Of a stretch of DNA of 64,000 bases, positions 25,264 through 34,492 are shown in pieces. The DNA is from Flavobacterium sp. LHD-80 (GTDB taxonomy: Bacteria > Bacteroidota > Bacteroidia > Flavobacteriales > Flavobacteriaceae). The notes under the pieces were generated by a model, which worked only from the letters and a program-made list of their open reading frames with translations, was not told where the DNA came from and searched no databases. The stretch's first letter is position 1; the number at the start of each line of letters is the position of its first letter. Location: assembly GCF_030929605.1 (NCBI RefSeq), contig NZ_JAVFVS010000002.1, positions 124,001 to 188,000 on the forward strand, given 5' to 3'. Made by a program: the position numbers and the translations under genes.

Positions 25264-26367
25264 TTATCGCGGATTGGTAATTGTAATGGTTTTTTGTTCA
25301 ATTGAATAATTAAAAGGCGTGTCGCGTTTTAGCAGATCTAAAATGTTTTCGACACTAGATTCGCTTATTTTTATTGTACCGGTAAAATTCTGTCTGGCCA
25401 AATCAGAATTTTCGTTGACAATTTCAACGTCATAAGTACGCTGAATAATTTTAGCGATGGTTGAAAATGGAGTGTCTTTAAAAGCAAGTTCACCTTTTGT
25501 CCAAGCAGTATAAAAGGCTGGATCAACTTCTTTTATGACGATTTTTTTAGAATTATTCTGCCAAGTTGCCATTTGGTTTGGTTCAAGCAAAATAGAGTTT
25601 GCCGGGTTAACAGCTTCAGACATTTGAATGCTTCCTTCCAGTAATGTACTATTAACAGTAGGGTTTTCAGGATAAGCGCTCACATTAAATTTTGTTCCGA
25701 GTACTTCAATGTTTGCCTGATTGGCATGCACAATAAACGGGTGCAGTTTATCTTTAGAAACTTCAAAAAAGGCTTCTCCTGTTAAATATACATTCCTGTT
25801 TCCATTAATGCCAAATTGCTCCGGATAACGAAACGTTGTTCCCGAGTTTAAACTGACAACAGTGCCGTCTGAAAGCTGAATTTTAAAGCGTTTTCCGTAC
25901 GGAACTTTTAGGGTATTGTAATTAATATTCTCATCCTGAACTTTGCCAAAATAAATGATTTGATCCGGAAATTTTTTGGCCACTAAATCGCCTTTATCAT
26001 TTAAAATTTGGCTCTGATTTTTTCCTCTAAAATATTCCAGTCGGCCGTCGCCAAGAGCAAGAACAATTTCTTTTGAAGTTTCAGAAGTTCTGTTAAATAA
26101 GAAAAAAGTGGTTCCAAAGCTCAAAAACACTAAAAAGATGGCAGCATACTGCAGATACTGTCTGATTTTGTTTTTTGCTTTGATTTGAATTACCGGAACT
26201 GTATCAATAGATAAATCTGTTGCAATTGAGCTTAAAACCCAAGCTTTCTTTGCGTTTATAAATTGTTGTTTATTTTCTTCTGATGCTTCAATCCATTCAA
26301 AAAGTGCCTGAACTTCTTGTTCTGAAGCTTCGTTAGAAAGGTATTTATTTAGTATTTCCGATGTCAT
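25264..26367 (-). CDS. FecR-family anti-sigma factor
   Basis: A 367-residue protein with a cytoplasmic N-terminal helix region, one transmembrane segment (about 72-93, LQYAAIFLVFLSFGTTFFLF), a periplasmic FecR domain (LKVPYGKRFKIQLSDGTVV, VYLTGEAFFEVSK) and a C-terminal DUF4974-like domain (FKDTPFSTIAKIIQRTYDVE). It would hold the neighbouring ECF sigma factor until the STN domain of the SusC protein signals substrate. It lies 67 bases downstream of the sigma gene and 10 bases upstream of susC. Confidence 0.93.
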   Translation of the reverse strand: MTSEILNKYLSNEASEQEVQALFEWIEASEENKQQFINAKKAWVLSSIATDLSIDTVPVIQIKAKNKIRQYLQYAAIFLVFLSFGTTFFLFNRTSETSKEIVLALGDGRLEYFRGKNQSQILNDKGDLVAKKFPDQIIYFGKVQDENINYNTLKVPYGKRFKIQLSDGTVVSLNSGTTFRYPEQFGINGNRNVYLTGEAFFEVSKDKLHPFIVHANQANIEVLGTKFNVSAYPENPTVNSTLLEGSIQMSEAVNPANSILLEPNQMATWQNNSKKIVIKEVDPAFYTAWTKGELAFKDTPFSTIAKIIQRTYDVEIVNENSDLARQNFTGTIKISESSVENILDLLKRDTPFNYSIEQKTITITNPR

Positions 26368-26434
26368 ATTTGCGTTTTAAAACTTCTCGCTATAGTTAGT
26401 ACACCTCAGAATTAAAATACCCTACCTTTTATTC

Positions 26435-27037
26435 TTAATTATTATAAATAAGGATAAAAATTAAGAATAAATAATCAGATAATTTGGTTTTTAAAATCTT
26501 TAAAGCCTTGGTCATATGGGCTTCAACAGCTTTTAAGGTAACACCCATTTCTTCGGCGATTTCTGCATTTTTTTTATTCTCGAAACGTTTTTTTATAAAA
26601 ACTTCTCTGGTTTTTGCTGGTAAATCGCCAATCGATTCCTGAATGATGCGTTCTAATTCGGTTAATTCTAAAGTGTCGAACTGAATCGAATTTAAAACTT
26701 CGATATTCAGTTCTCTTTCTTTTTGGTTGAGTAGGTCATTTTTGAATTTATCTTTCACTTTATTGTGCCGAATTAAATTCAAGCATTTTGATTTGGCGTA
26801 GGTAAACAAGAAAGCCTGAATTCCATTTATAGATTCAACACTTTCTCTATTTTGCCATAAATGCAGTAAAGCTTCCTGAGCAAGATTTTCGGCTTCATCC
26901 TGATCGTAAATAAACTGAAAGTTGAAAGATTGTATTCGTCTAAAATATTTATCGTAGAAAAACTTAAATGCAGTTTCGTCTCCTCCCTTGAAGGATAGGA
27001 ATAGTTCAAATTCAAAACTGTCATTATTGTTCATCAA
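26435..27037 (-). CDS. ECF RNA polymerase sigma factor, Bacteroidota FecI-like group
   Basis: A 200-residue protein with sigma region 2 (FKFFYDKYFRRIQSF, then DQDEAENLAQEALLHLW) and region 4 (IGDLPAKTREVFIKKRFENKKNAEIAEEMG plus the helix-turn-helix TLKAVEAHMTKAL, about 130-180; motif split here to mark two parts). It ends in a hydrophobic tail LFLIFILIYNN. It should drive the downstream FecR/SusC/SusD operon when released from FecR. A TAnnTTTG box lies upstream at 27106-27113. Confidence 0.93.
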   Translation of the reverse strand: MMNNNDSFEFELFLSFKGGDETAFKFFYDKYFRRIQSFNFQFIYDQDEAENLAQEALLHLWQNRESVESINGIQAFLFTYAKSKCLNLIRHNKVKDKFKNDLLNQKERELNIEVLNSIQFDTLELTELERIIQESIGDLPAKTREVFIKKRFENKKNAEIAEEMGVTLKAVEAHMTKALKILKTKLSDYLFLIFILIYNN

Positions 27038-27105
27038 AAGGATTTTACTTTGGAAAGCAATATTAAGTAAATTTTAAAAACTACTCAGTTTTGCTCAGAA
27101 AGTGG

Positions 27106-27113
27106 CAAATATA
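27106..27113 (-). promoter_or_regulatory. Predicted -7 box for the sigma factor gene
   Basis: Reads TATATTTG on the minus strand, an exact TAnnTTTG match to the Bacteroidota housekeeping -7 element, about 70 bases before the start codon. No convincing -33 TTTG was found at the ideal spacing. Confidence 0.4.
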
Positions 27114-27202
27114 AAAGTTTATTTATATTAATTCTAAATAAAATTCAAATAAAGATTGATTCTATAGAATTTATTCAGAATAGGTTTAGTATTGCTGTTT
27201 TT

Positions 27203-27325
27203 TTTAACCGCAAAGCACGCAAAGATTTTAGAATATAGTAACCTCATATAAACGCAAAGTTCGCAAAGCTTTATCTAAAAACTTTGCGAACTTTGCGTAT
27301 ACCTTAGCGCCCTTTGCGGTTAAAT
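27203..27325. repeat. Family A inverted repeat, intergenic copy
   Basis: Begins tttttaaccgcaaagcacgc and ends cctttgcggttaaa, with an inner hairpin of acgcaaagttcgcaaag and ctttgcgaactttgcgt. It occupies most of the 298-base gap between the sigma gene and the end of the ABC operon. Confidence 0.85.
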
Positions 27326-27335
27326 AATTTGGCGG

Positions 27336-28682
27336 TTAAATAACTTTCCGTTTAAAATTCCACCAACCAAAAACAATCAGCAACAAATTAAAAATAAGTA
27401 AAGGCAAAAACGCATTTATAAAACTCGTTTCAGAGTTGTCCTTAAAAGTTTCGACTTTAAAATTTTCCCATTTTTCCTGATCGACCGGAGCATCATCGAA
27501 TATCTTCGGATAAAAATACAAACGCAGTTTTTCGTGAAATTTCGTTGTTTCTTTTAAAAACAAAAGCTGGTTTCGCAAATCAGATTTTGCAATTTCTTTT
27601 AACTGAATTTGCGTATGAAGCGTCGGAATAAACTGCGCGATAAACTCACTCGCATGATTTCTCTGTTCCAATTTCGATTCTAATTCTTTAGATTGTACCG
27701 AAGATTCATCGTCGCCCATTTGCTGCATGGCGTAATACCAAAGCCAGCTGAACTCCTTATCAGGCAAAGGATAATTTTTAAACTGCGGATAATGTTTGTA
27801 GAATTTATCCAACGTTTCCTGTTTGTCCATATCCCATTTTTCATGATAGGCATTTCGTTGCGCAAGCGTTAGTTCTAGGGCTTCGGGAACTTTGTATTTA
27901 TTAATGATATACGTATTGATTACGGCTGGAAGAATAATAATTAGAAACAGCCAGATGGTCAATAAAATAACGGCGTTGAAGTTGGAGTTTTTGTTAAGAG
28001 AAGCAATGAAAAAACAAACCGTAAACCAAAATAAAAGGTACAAAACCGAAAGCCCATAAAACAGAAGAAACGCTTTGTCGACTGGAATTTGTAAAAACAA
28101 AACAGCAACTAAAAGTGTTAAAGTTAAAAGCGCCAGTAAGCTTAAAATCCGAATATAAAACAGTTTTAAAATATAGAAAAAGGTATTCGGACTTTGTGTT
28201 GCCACGATTTTCCAAGTTCCTGATTCTTTTTCTTCAGAAATGATATTATACGAAAAAGCGATAATCAAAAGCGGAAATAAATACAAAAGCACAAAACTAA
28301 AATCGATATTTCCAGACAAAAGATTACTCGGATTATTCAATTCTGAATCGTATTTCTGAGCTTCCAAACCCCGAATAGTAACACTTTGAATCGACGGATT
28401 CACATCGCGCTGCCCAATTGCCAAACTGTTGATTGGTAGAGTAGTATTAACCAATGAAAATTTGATGTAATAGAGGAGAAGTCCAATTTCATCTTTATGA
28501 AAAGCAGCATTTCTCGCAATATGTTCTTTTTGATAAACTGCCGCTTCAGTAATATTATTTTGTTGTTTTTCCTGAAACTGATGTCCAATCAAAAGGCTTA
28601 TAAAACCAATGATTAATAAAAAAAGTAAGCCAATTTTGGTTCCTTTTGAACGTATGAAATTTTTAAATAAGAGTGGTAACAT
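27336..28682 (-). CDS. ABC-2 type transporter permease (DUF3526-like), second permease
   Basis: A 448-residue membrane protein. An N-terminal TM (about 14-33) is followed by a long extracytoplasmic loop, then helices such as FSFVLLYLFPLLIIAFSYNI, the coupling motif ISEEKESGTWKIVATQ, and IWLFLIIILPAVINTYII. A second large loop and a last C-terminal TM (FLPLLIFNLLLIVFGWW) follow. This is the DUF3526-type ABC-2 permease layout. It starts 1 base after the preceding permease reading frame ends and is paralogous to it. Substrate unknown. Confidence 0.85.
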   Translation of the reverse strand: MLPLLFKNFIRSKGTKIGLLFLLIIGFISLLIGHQFQEKQQNNITEAAVYQKEHIARNAAFHKDEIGLLLYYIKFSLVNTTLPINSLAIGQRDVNPSIQSVTIRGLEAQKYDSELNNPSNLLSGNIDFSFVLLYLFPLLIIAFSYNIISEEKESGTWKIVATQSPNTFFYILKLFYIRILSLLALLTLTLLVAVLFLQIPVDKAFLLFYGLSVLYLLFWFTVCFFIASLNKNSNFNAVILLTIWLFLIIILPAVINTYIINKYKVPEALELTLAQRNAYHEKWDMDKQETLDKFYKHYPQFKNYPLPDKEFSWLWYYAMQQMGDDESSVQSKELESKLEQRNHASEFIAQFIPTLHTQIQLKEIAKSDLRNQLLFLKETTKFHEKLRLYFYPKIFDDAPVDQEKWENFKVETFKDNSETSFINAFLPLLIFNLLLIVFGWWNFKRKVI

Positions 28683-28683
28683 A

Positions 28684-30135
28684 TTAAATGGCTTTTAAGT
28701 TTTTAGAAGCAATTCGGATCAAAATAAATAACAGAATTATCCATAAAAGAATAGAAATAACAGAAACAATTTCGTTTTTTAAAACGTCCCTGATGCCTTT
28801 TGGTTCATAATGAAACTCCTTTACATCGGCCCAGTGTTCCTTGCTAATTGTGAGTGGTTTATCATTGGGCCCGGGTTTTTTATTACTGATGTATTTAACT
28901 TGTAATGCGTTCATTTTCTGCGCCATTCCATAACGGTATTTCTCGGCTTGTTTCTGGAAATCGATATATGAATCATAATCAGTATTTGATAATCCCATCG
29001 ATAAATTCTTCATCGCGATGTACGGATTTAGAAAAGAAACGGCCTTCGAAAAACTGTTTTGTCTGGCATAGATTTTCAGCAATTCTTCTAAATGTTTGTT
29101 GTAAATGTTCGAGCTGATTTTCTCGCCTTCGGTCATAATAAATCCAGAATAATTAAAAGGAAGTTTTTGTACCGAATCGACTTTGTAAACTCGTAATAAA
29201 GAATCTTTTATTGCTTTATAATGCACATCATTAGGGTTGTGACTGTCGCCTTGTTTCAAAATATCTTTTTCTATGTCGCTGTTAAACTGAATTTTAGAAG
29301 GCGCTTCATATAAATATGCTCCAATTGCCTGCGTTGTTCGTGGCAGAATTATGGTAAATAGCAACTAAATTCCAATTAATGAAACTAAAGCTTTTTTTGA
29401 AGTTTTACTTGACGCCGAAATCAAAACAGCAACGACACAAAAGAGCATCAGATAAATAAAATGAAACCCAATAAACAACAGCATTTTAATCGTTTCATCT
29501 GCCGAAATGGAAAAATTTTGCAGCAGTAACCAGACCAAAACCAAAATGATAATAGTGGGAACAAAAAGCAACATAACGACACTTGCAATTCCAAAGACTT
29601 TACCAAATAAAAGCTGTTTCCAGCTTATTCCCTGACTTAAAAGGATTTTTAAAGTTCCGTTTTCTCTTTCGTAAGCCACAGAATTAAAACCGACAAAAAA
29701 GATCAATAAAGGCAGTAAAACCTGCAAAACCATAGCAATGCTGATTTCGCCAAAACGAAGCATACTGTTAGAAAATCCAGCTTCAGAGAAATTGGCCGTA
29801 TTTTGTTTATGTGCTTCAAGGAAAATGGCATTTCCAAAAAATGGTTCCATTCCAAATTCAAAAACGCTCAAAGAGGTACTTTTTCTAAAGGCAAAATTGC
29901 CGTAGTGCGCCATTCTATGCGGGTTTTTATCTGGGTTTTTCAACCAGTCTTCGCGGGATTCATGTTGGTATTTTTCGCTTGTTTCGTTTTGGCTTTTGTA
30001 ATTATCCCAACCCGAAAACGCAGCAAATAAAAGTAAGACGCCAATAAAAAGTGTAATAATATAAATCGCCGAATTTTTAAAAACAGCGTTTTTAAAATGT
30101 CTGGCTATAAGGAGTTCTGTATGTAATAATTTCAT
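28684..30135 (-). pseudogene. ABC-2 type permease (DUF3526-like) interrupted by an in-frame TAG
   Basis: The frame runs from ATG 30135 to the stop at 28684 as one 484-codon unit, but codon TAG at 29365-29367 splits it into 256 and 226 residues with no frameshift. The sequence across the stop reads SLIGI-stop-LLFTIILPRT. In the paralogous downstream permease the equivalent stretch is LLTIWLFLIIILPAV, so the stop aligns with a Trp, a TGG-to-TAG change. Upstream half: TMs and the motif YERENGTLKILLSQG. Downstream half: large loop and last TM. It may be a true loss of function, a sequencing error or a read-through codon. It lies 5 bases after the TonB receptor gene. Confidence 0.8.
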
Positions 30136-30140
30136 ATAAA

Positions 30141-32435
30141 TTAAAATTTATAAGTTACCGTAAGGCTAACATTTCTAGGACTTCCCGGAAACAAGCGCAA
30201 ATAATTCTGTGCACCCAACCAATACGTTTTGTTTAATAAATTGCCAGCATTTACAGCAATCTGAACATTGCTTTTGCTTGGTTTATAAAACAAAGCAGCG
30301 TCAAAAATGGTAAAGTCAGGAAGTGTAAAATCGCGGGTAAACCAAGGCACTTTACTGCTTTGGTACTGCATTCCAAAACCAATTCCCAAATCTTGTAAAA
30401 CAGAGTCAGAAGCAAAATTGTAGCGTGTCCATAAATTGGCGCTGTTTTTTGGCGTGTTTTGTTTTCGAGCACCAATTAAAGCCGGATTAGCGTCTTCCAT
30501 GATTTCAGCATCAATATAACTGTATGATGCATTAATTTGCCAGTCTGTTGTAATATAACCTGCTATATCACACTCAAAACCACGGCTTCGTTCTGCACCT
30601 CTTGTAACCAGTAAATCAGGATTTGCAGGATCATTGGCATTCATTAAAATATTGCGCTGATTGATTTCATAAATTGCTGCATTAAAACTCATTGAATTGT
30701 TTAAAAATGTGGTTTTGATCCCGACTTCTTTTAAATTACTTTCCAGCGGATCAAATAAACTTCCGGCAGGCAAACTTCCCGTTTGTGGCATTAGAGTTAC
30801 CGTATTCGATTGTGGCTGATAACCTTCAAGATATGTCGTATATACATTTATCGCACTGTTTACGGAATAAGTTATCCCGATTCTTGGCAACAAAGCTGAT
30901 TTTTTGACTTTCAGTTCGTTACTGGTTTCGTAGTTTGTAATATCTTCAAACCATTCGTTTCGCAAACCCAATAAAAAAGTAAACTTTTCCCATTGAATTT
31001 GATCCTGAATATAAACCGCATTTGTAGTCGTTAATGCCGATGGAAGTGATGTTCTCACATTCAGCGCATAATCTTCGGGACTTGTAAGTTTGTAGTTTGG
31101 ATTGCTCAAATTGAAATAATTCACATTTGGTTTTGGCATAACAACGCCGTCAACGGTAATGGTTTGGTAATTTGAGGCATTCGCCAAAACAAAACTGCTG
31201 GCAACCGTTCCGTCTTTTAATAAATAACCTCTCGCTGCATTTTGTCCGCCGCCTTTATTTTTGTTCCAACTGCTTAAATCGTAACCTGTCAATAATTTAT
31301 GCTTAAGTTTTCCAGTTTTGAAATCGAAGTTGAAATAAGCACTCAAATTATCAATGTTCCAATTTTGTTGACGTTGTACAAACTGCATCATTGCCAGACT
31401 TGTAACGGGTTTATTGTTCATATCGACAGCAAAAGCATTTGTAGTGCGGTGTTCTTGAAGATCTTCTGTCCAAGTTTGCTTCATGTACGATGCGTTAAAA
31501 CCAATTTTAGAGCTGAATTTATGTGTAAAATTCGTCATCAAAATCATTTCTTTCGATTTGAAAAAGTCGCTCGGAGCGCCTAGATTTAAGCTTATAGGTG
31601 TTTTATTCAGACTTGTTTTTCCAGCAACGGCACCAAAAATCGGTTGTCCGCGGTCCAGAATTCCAGTCATGTCGCTTAAAATTAATTCGGTGTTAATTGC
31701 CGTTTTTTCATTTGGTATATAACTGAAAGAAGGCGAGATCAAAAACGATTTATTATTGACTAAATCACGAAATGATTTTGCTTGTTGATACGCGCCGTTT
31801 ACACGGTATAAAAGTGTTTTAGATTCGTTTAAAGGGCCTGTGAAATCAAGCGTTCCGCGCAAAGTACTGAAGCTCCCAACGCTTAAACTAATCTCTTTTC
31901 GGTCAATTGCCAATGGTTTTTTTGTAACCAAATTAATGCTTCCACCTGGATCAACAGAAGAAAATGTTGCACTCGATGGACCTTTGATGACTTCAACACG
32001 TTCAATATTGCTCGTTAAAGGCTGAAGAAAATAATATTGACGCGTTCGCATTCCGTTGATGATTTGGCCCTCCTCATTTTGGCTGATTCCCCGAATCGTA
32101 TATTGATTGTAATAACTTGCCGGAATTACACCACTTGCCATTTTTACGGCATCAGCAAGATAAAAAGCTGCTTTATCGGTAATTAATTCCTTTGTAATTG
32201 TCGAAATAGATTGCGGAATGTCTTTATTCAACGCTGCAGTTTTTGTAGCTGCAAACGAATATTCGCTGTTGTATTTTTTGGTTGAACGACCTATAATTTC
32301 AACAGTCTGCAATTCATTTTTCATCATTTTGATTGAATCCTGTGGAATGCTATCTGTACTTTTTTTGTTGACAGTCTGAGAATGTATTGCTTGTACTGCA
32401 ATTAGTAGAAATATAAAAGGAAATAAATTTTTCAT
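30141..32435 (-). CDS. TonB-dependent siderophore-type receptor in an ABC transporter operon
   Basis: A 764-residue outer-membrane receptor. Signal peptide (FPFIFLLIAVQAIHS, then Q), TonB-box-like segment LQTVEIIGR, and plug (PQSISTITKELI, YTIRGISQNEEGQIINGMR, VEVIKGPSSATFSSVDPGG). The C-terminus is SLTVTYKF. The plug sequence resembles the FhuA/FecA-type siderophore receptor group. It has no carboxypeptidase-like N-domain. It is sandwiched in one operon between an ABC ATPase and ABC permeases, an arrangement that suggests metal or metallophore handling. The ligand is unknown. Confidence 0.9.
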   Translation of the reverse strand: MKNLFPFIFLLIAVQAIHSQTVNKKSTDSIPQDSIKMMKNELQTVEIIGRSTKKYNSEYSFAATKTAALNKDIPQSISTITKELITDKAAFYLADAVKMASGVIPASYYNQYTIRGISQNEEGQIINGMRTRQYYFLQPLTSNIERVEVIKGPSSATFSSVDPGGSINLVTKKPLAIDRKEISLSVGSFSTLRGTLDFTGPLNESKTLLYRVNGAYQQAKSFRDLVNNKSFLISPSFSYIPNEKTAINTELILSDMTGILDRGQPIFGAVAGKTSLNKTPISLNLGAPSDFFKSKEMILMTNFTHKFSSKIGFNASYMKQTWTEDLQEHRTTNAFAVDMNNKPVTSLAMMQFVQRQQNWNIDNLSAYFNFDFKTGKLKHKLLTGYDLSSWNKNKGGGQNAARGYLLKDGTVASSFVLANASNYQTITVDGVVMPKPNVNYFNLSNPNYKLTSPEDYALNVRTSLPSALTTTNAVYIQDQIQWEKFTFLLGLRNEWFEDITNYETSNELKVKKSALLPRIGITYSVNSAINVYTTYLEGYQPQSNTVTLMPQTGSLPAGSLFDPLESNLKEVGIKTTFLNNSMSFNAAIYEINQRNILMNANDPANPDLLVTRGAERSRGFECDIAGYITTDWQINASYSYIDAEIMEDANPALIGARKQNTPKNSANLWTRYNFASDSVLQDLGIGFGMQYQSSKVPWFTRDFTLPDFTIFDAALFYKPSKSNVQIAVNAGNLLNKTYWLGAQNYLRLFPGSPRNVSLTVTYKF

Positions 32436-32466
32436 GTTTTATAGGGAATGGAAATGCTATTTCCTT

Positions 32467-33162
32467 TTAAACCGTTTGTAAATACAAATTTTCAAGTTCA
32501 TCAGCCGAAATTTTAGATGCTTCGATTACGGTAACAAGATTTCCTTGTTTCATAATTCCGATTCGGGAAGCTACTTCACGGGCTCTAAAAATATCATGTG
32601 TGGCCATTAAAATTGCGGTTCCATCAGCTGAAAGCTCTTTTAAAATCTGCGAAAATTCATTGGAAGCTTTTGGATCCAAACCACTTGTAGGCTCATCTAG
32701 TAAAAGGACTTTGGCTTGTTTTGCTATTGCAATCGCAATTCCCACTTTTTGCCTCATTCCTTTAGAATAACCTCCTAAATTTTTATCATGGGCATTAGCC
32801 TGTAATCCGGCTTTGTTTAAAAAATAGGTTAATTCGCCTTTTGAATATTTGAAACCAGCTAATGAAGAGAAAAACTTAAGGTTCTCTAATCCAGTTAAAT
32901 TGGGATATAACATGACGGTTTCTGGAATATAAGCGACATGTTTTTTGGTTTCCTGCGTATTTTCAATTACAGATATATTATTGATTTCTAATTCTCCGGA
33001 TGTGGGTTCAATAAAGCCAAGAAATAAATTGATTGTAGTAGTTTTTCCGGCGCCATTTTGACCTAAAAGAGCAAAAATTTCGCCTTGTTTTATCGTCAAG
33101 TTCAAGGCATTTAAAGCAGTATAGTCTCCGTACTTTTTAGTCAGATTTTTTGCTGTAAGCAT
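32467..33162 (-). CDS. ABC transporter ATP-binding protein
   Basis: A 231-residue ATPase with Walker A GQNGAGKTT, signature YSKGMRQKVG, Walker B VLLLDEPTSGLDP and switch His in ATHD. I start at ATG 33162 (MLTAKNLTKKYGDY), the normal family start; an ATG 58 codons upstream would add a non-homologous extension. It is first of the operon ATPase, TonB receptor, broken permease, permease and would power the ABC-2 permeases. It resembles ATPases of copper-related (NosF-like) and exporter systems, but the substrate is not determinable here. Confidence 0.92.
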   Translation of the reverse strand: MLTAKNLTKKYGDYTALNALNLTIKQGEIFALLGQNGAGKTTTINLFLGFIEPTSGELEINNISVIENTQETKKHVAYIPETVMLYPNLTGLENLKFFSSLAGFKYSKGELTYFLNKAGLQANAHDKNLGGYSKGMRQKVGIAIAIAKQAKVLLLDEPTSGLDPKASNEFSQILKELSADGTAILMATHDIFRAREVASRIGIMKQGNLVTVIEASKISADELENLYLQTV

Positions 33163-33404
33163 AGTGTTATTTATTTTGAAAGATTTGATTTTAAAAAATA
33201 GAAATATCAAAATCAGGCCTTTACGTATGTGTAAAAGATTGATTTTTAATATGAAACAAGAAGATTTACTGCAAATAATAGAAAATAGGATTTGATTTGT
33301 TCTCGAAAACAAATCAGACAAAACATAAAACAGCATTGCTTTTATCTATTTCAATGAAAAAGATAAATGCAGTATTTAGTTTGAAAAAAATTAAATGTAG
33401 TAAA

Positions 33405-33755
33405 TTACAGAAGTGCTGGAGGTGCACGAAGGGCAAAAAGACTTCCTTTGAAAAATGTCGAAACTGTCTTTGAATAAAAGAAATAATAAGAAGTTTGAAC
33501 ACTGATTTTATGAAACGAAATTGTCTGAAAAGAATTCGGGATAAAAGTGCTGAAAGCAAAATGGCACACATGACAGGTGTTCTCAACAGAGTGACTGTGC
33601 GTTATTTGCTTTTCTCCAGATTTGTGTTTATGAACACAGTGTTTTTCAGAAAATTGCTTAACAACGTGTTCATACGAGTGAACGGTCTGGAACAGCATTG
33701 CGAACAATACTGCAAAAGACATCAAGAAATTTAAAACTATAATTTTCTTTTTCAT
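33405..33755 (-). CDS. Small secreted His/Cys-rich protein upstream of the ABC/TonB operon
   Basis: A 116-residue protein with a signal segment (VLNFLMSFAVLFAMLFQTVHS). It is rich in potential metal ligands: YEHVVKQFSEKHCVHKHKSG, THSHSVENTCHVCHF. It ends in RAPPALL, reminiscent of the short secreted proteins with CC and PP motifs found before TonB receptors in Bacteroidota. It lies 242 bases upstream of the ABC ATPase gene on the same strand. A metal-binding periplasmic or secreted role is inferred from composition and position. Confidence 0.65.
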   Translation of the reverse strand: MKKKIIVLNFLMSFAVLFAMLFQTVHSYEHVVKQFSEKHCVHKHKSGEKQITHSHSVENTCHVCHFAFSTFIPNSFQTISFHKISVQTSYYFFYSKTVSTFFKGSLFALRAPPALL

Positions 33756-33884
33756 TCAGTGGTATTTCAGTGCAATTCTTAAATCACTCAAAATGAAATA
33801 AATAAATGCAACAGTGTTGCAAATATACTTATCTTATTTTAAAATGCCCGAAAAGCGGACTTTTTTTATTGAAAAATCAGAAAA

Positions 33885-34319
33885 TTAAAGATTGCTATAC
33901 AATAATTGCAGTGTATGAAAATCAGATGATCCGTCAAAATATTTATGAAGCGCTTCCTGAAATACTGGCTCACTGTTTTGAATACTCGCAAACAATGTCA
34001 GGCAGGATTGCAGTTTTTCATCATCTGGATTTCCAAAAATTTCTTCTGCCGTTTTTTCTTCGTTTTTGATCAATTCTGAAGTAATTTCAATAAGATGTTT
34101 TCCAAGAATTGGATGCTCTAAAAACGCAATTGCTTCATCGGCATTCTTAATTTCATAGAATTTTGAAGTATCGCAAGATCCCGATCCTTTTATCTGCGGA
34201 AAAACAAACCACATCCATGGAGATTCTTTTTTACCTTTTTTAATTTCAGCCAGCGCTGACAGGTATAATTTATTTTGTGCGTCTAAAAAACGCATTAATT
34301 CATTGTTATTGTAGGCCAT
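33885..34319 (-). CDS. DUF1810-family protein
   Basis: A 144-residue cytosolic protein matching the DUF1810 pattern: RFLDAQNKLYLSALAEI near the start, GKKESPWMWFVFPQIKGSG, KFYEIKNADEAIAFLEHPIL, and a late FGNPDDEKLQSCLTLFA. The family has no established function. It is a single gene on the minus strand, 129 bases upstream of the small His/Cys-rich protein gene. There is no obvious functional link with its neighbours. Confidence 0.88.
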   Translation of the reverse strand: MAYNNNELMRFLDAQNKLYLSALAEIKKGKKESPWMWFVFPQIKGSGSCDTSKFYEIKNADEAIAFLEHPILGKHLIEITSELIKNEEKTAEEIFGNPDDEKLQSCLTLFASIQNSEPVFQEALHKYFDGSSDFHTLQLLYSNL

Positions 34320-34492
34320 TATTTACTGATTTTGATTTGGGGAATCAGGTCATAAAACTACTCAAAATATGTTTAGTTGTACACGCGGAAGTTGTTTTTT
34401 TACAGCTATTTTGTTAGTTTTTTTGCAAATTAAAATGTTTGTTTGGGAACTGTAAAAATTTAGCTTCAAAAAGAGAAAGTGGAACTCATTTT

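Noticed and set aside
28684..29364. Treating the downstream half of the split permease as its own gene starting at TTG
   Set aside because: It is in the same frame directly after the TAG, lacks the N-terminal half of the family, and its paralogue is one continuous protein.
33163..33336. Upstream ATG extending the ABC ATPase by 58 residues
   Set aside because: The extension has no ATPase homology and is low complexity; ATG 33162 gives the usual ABC start.
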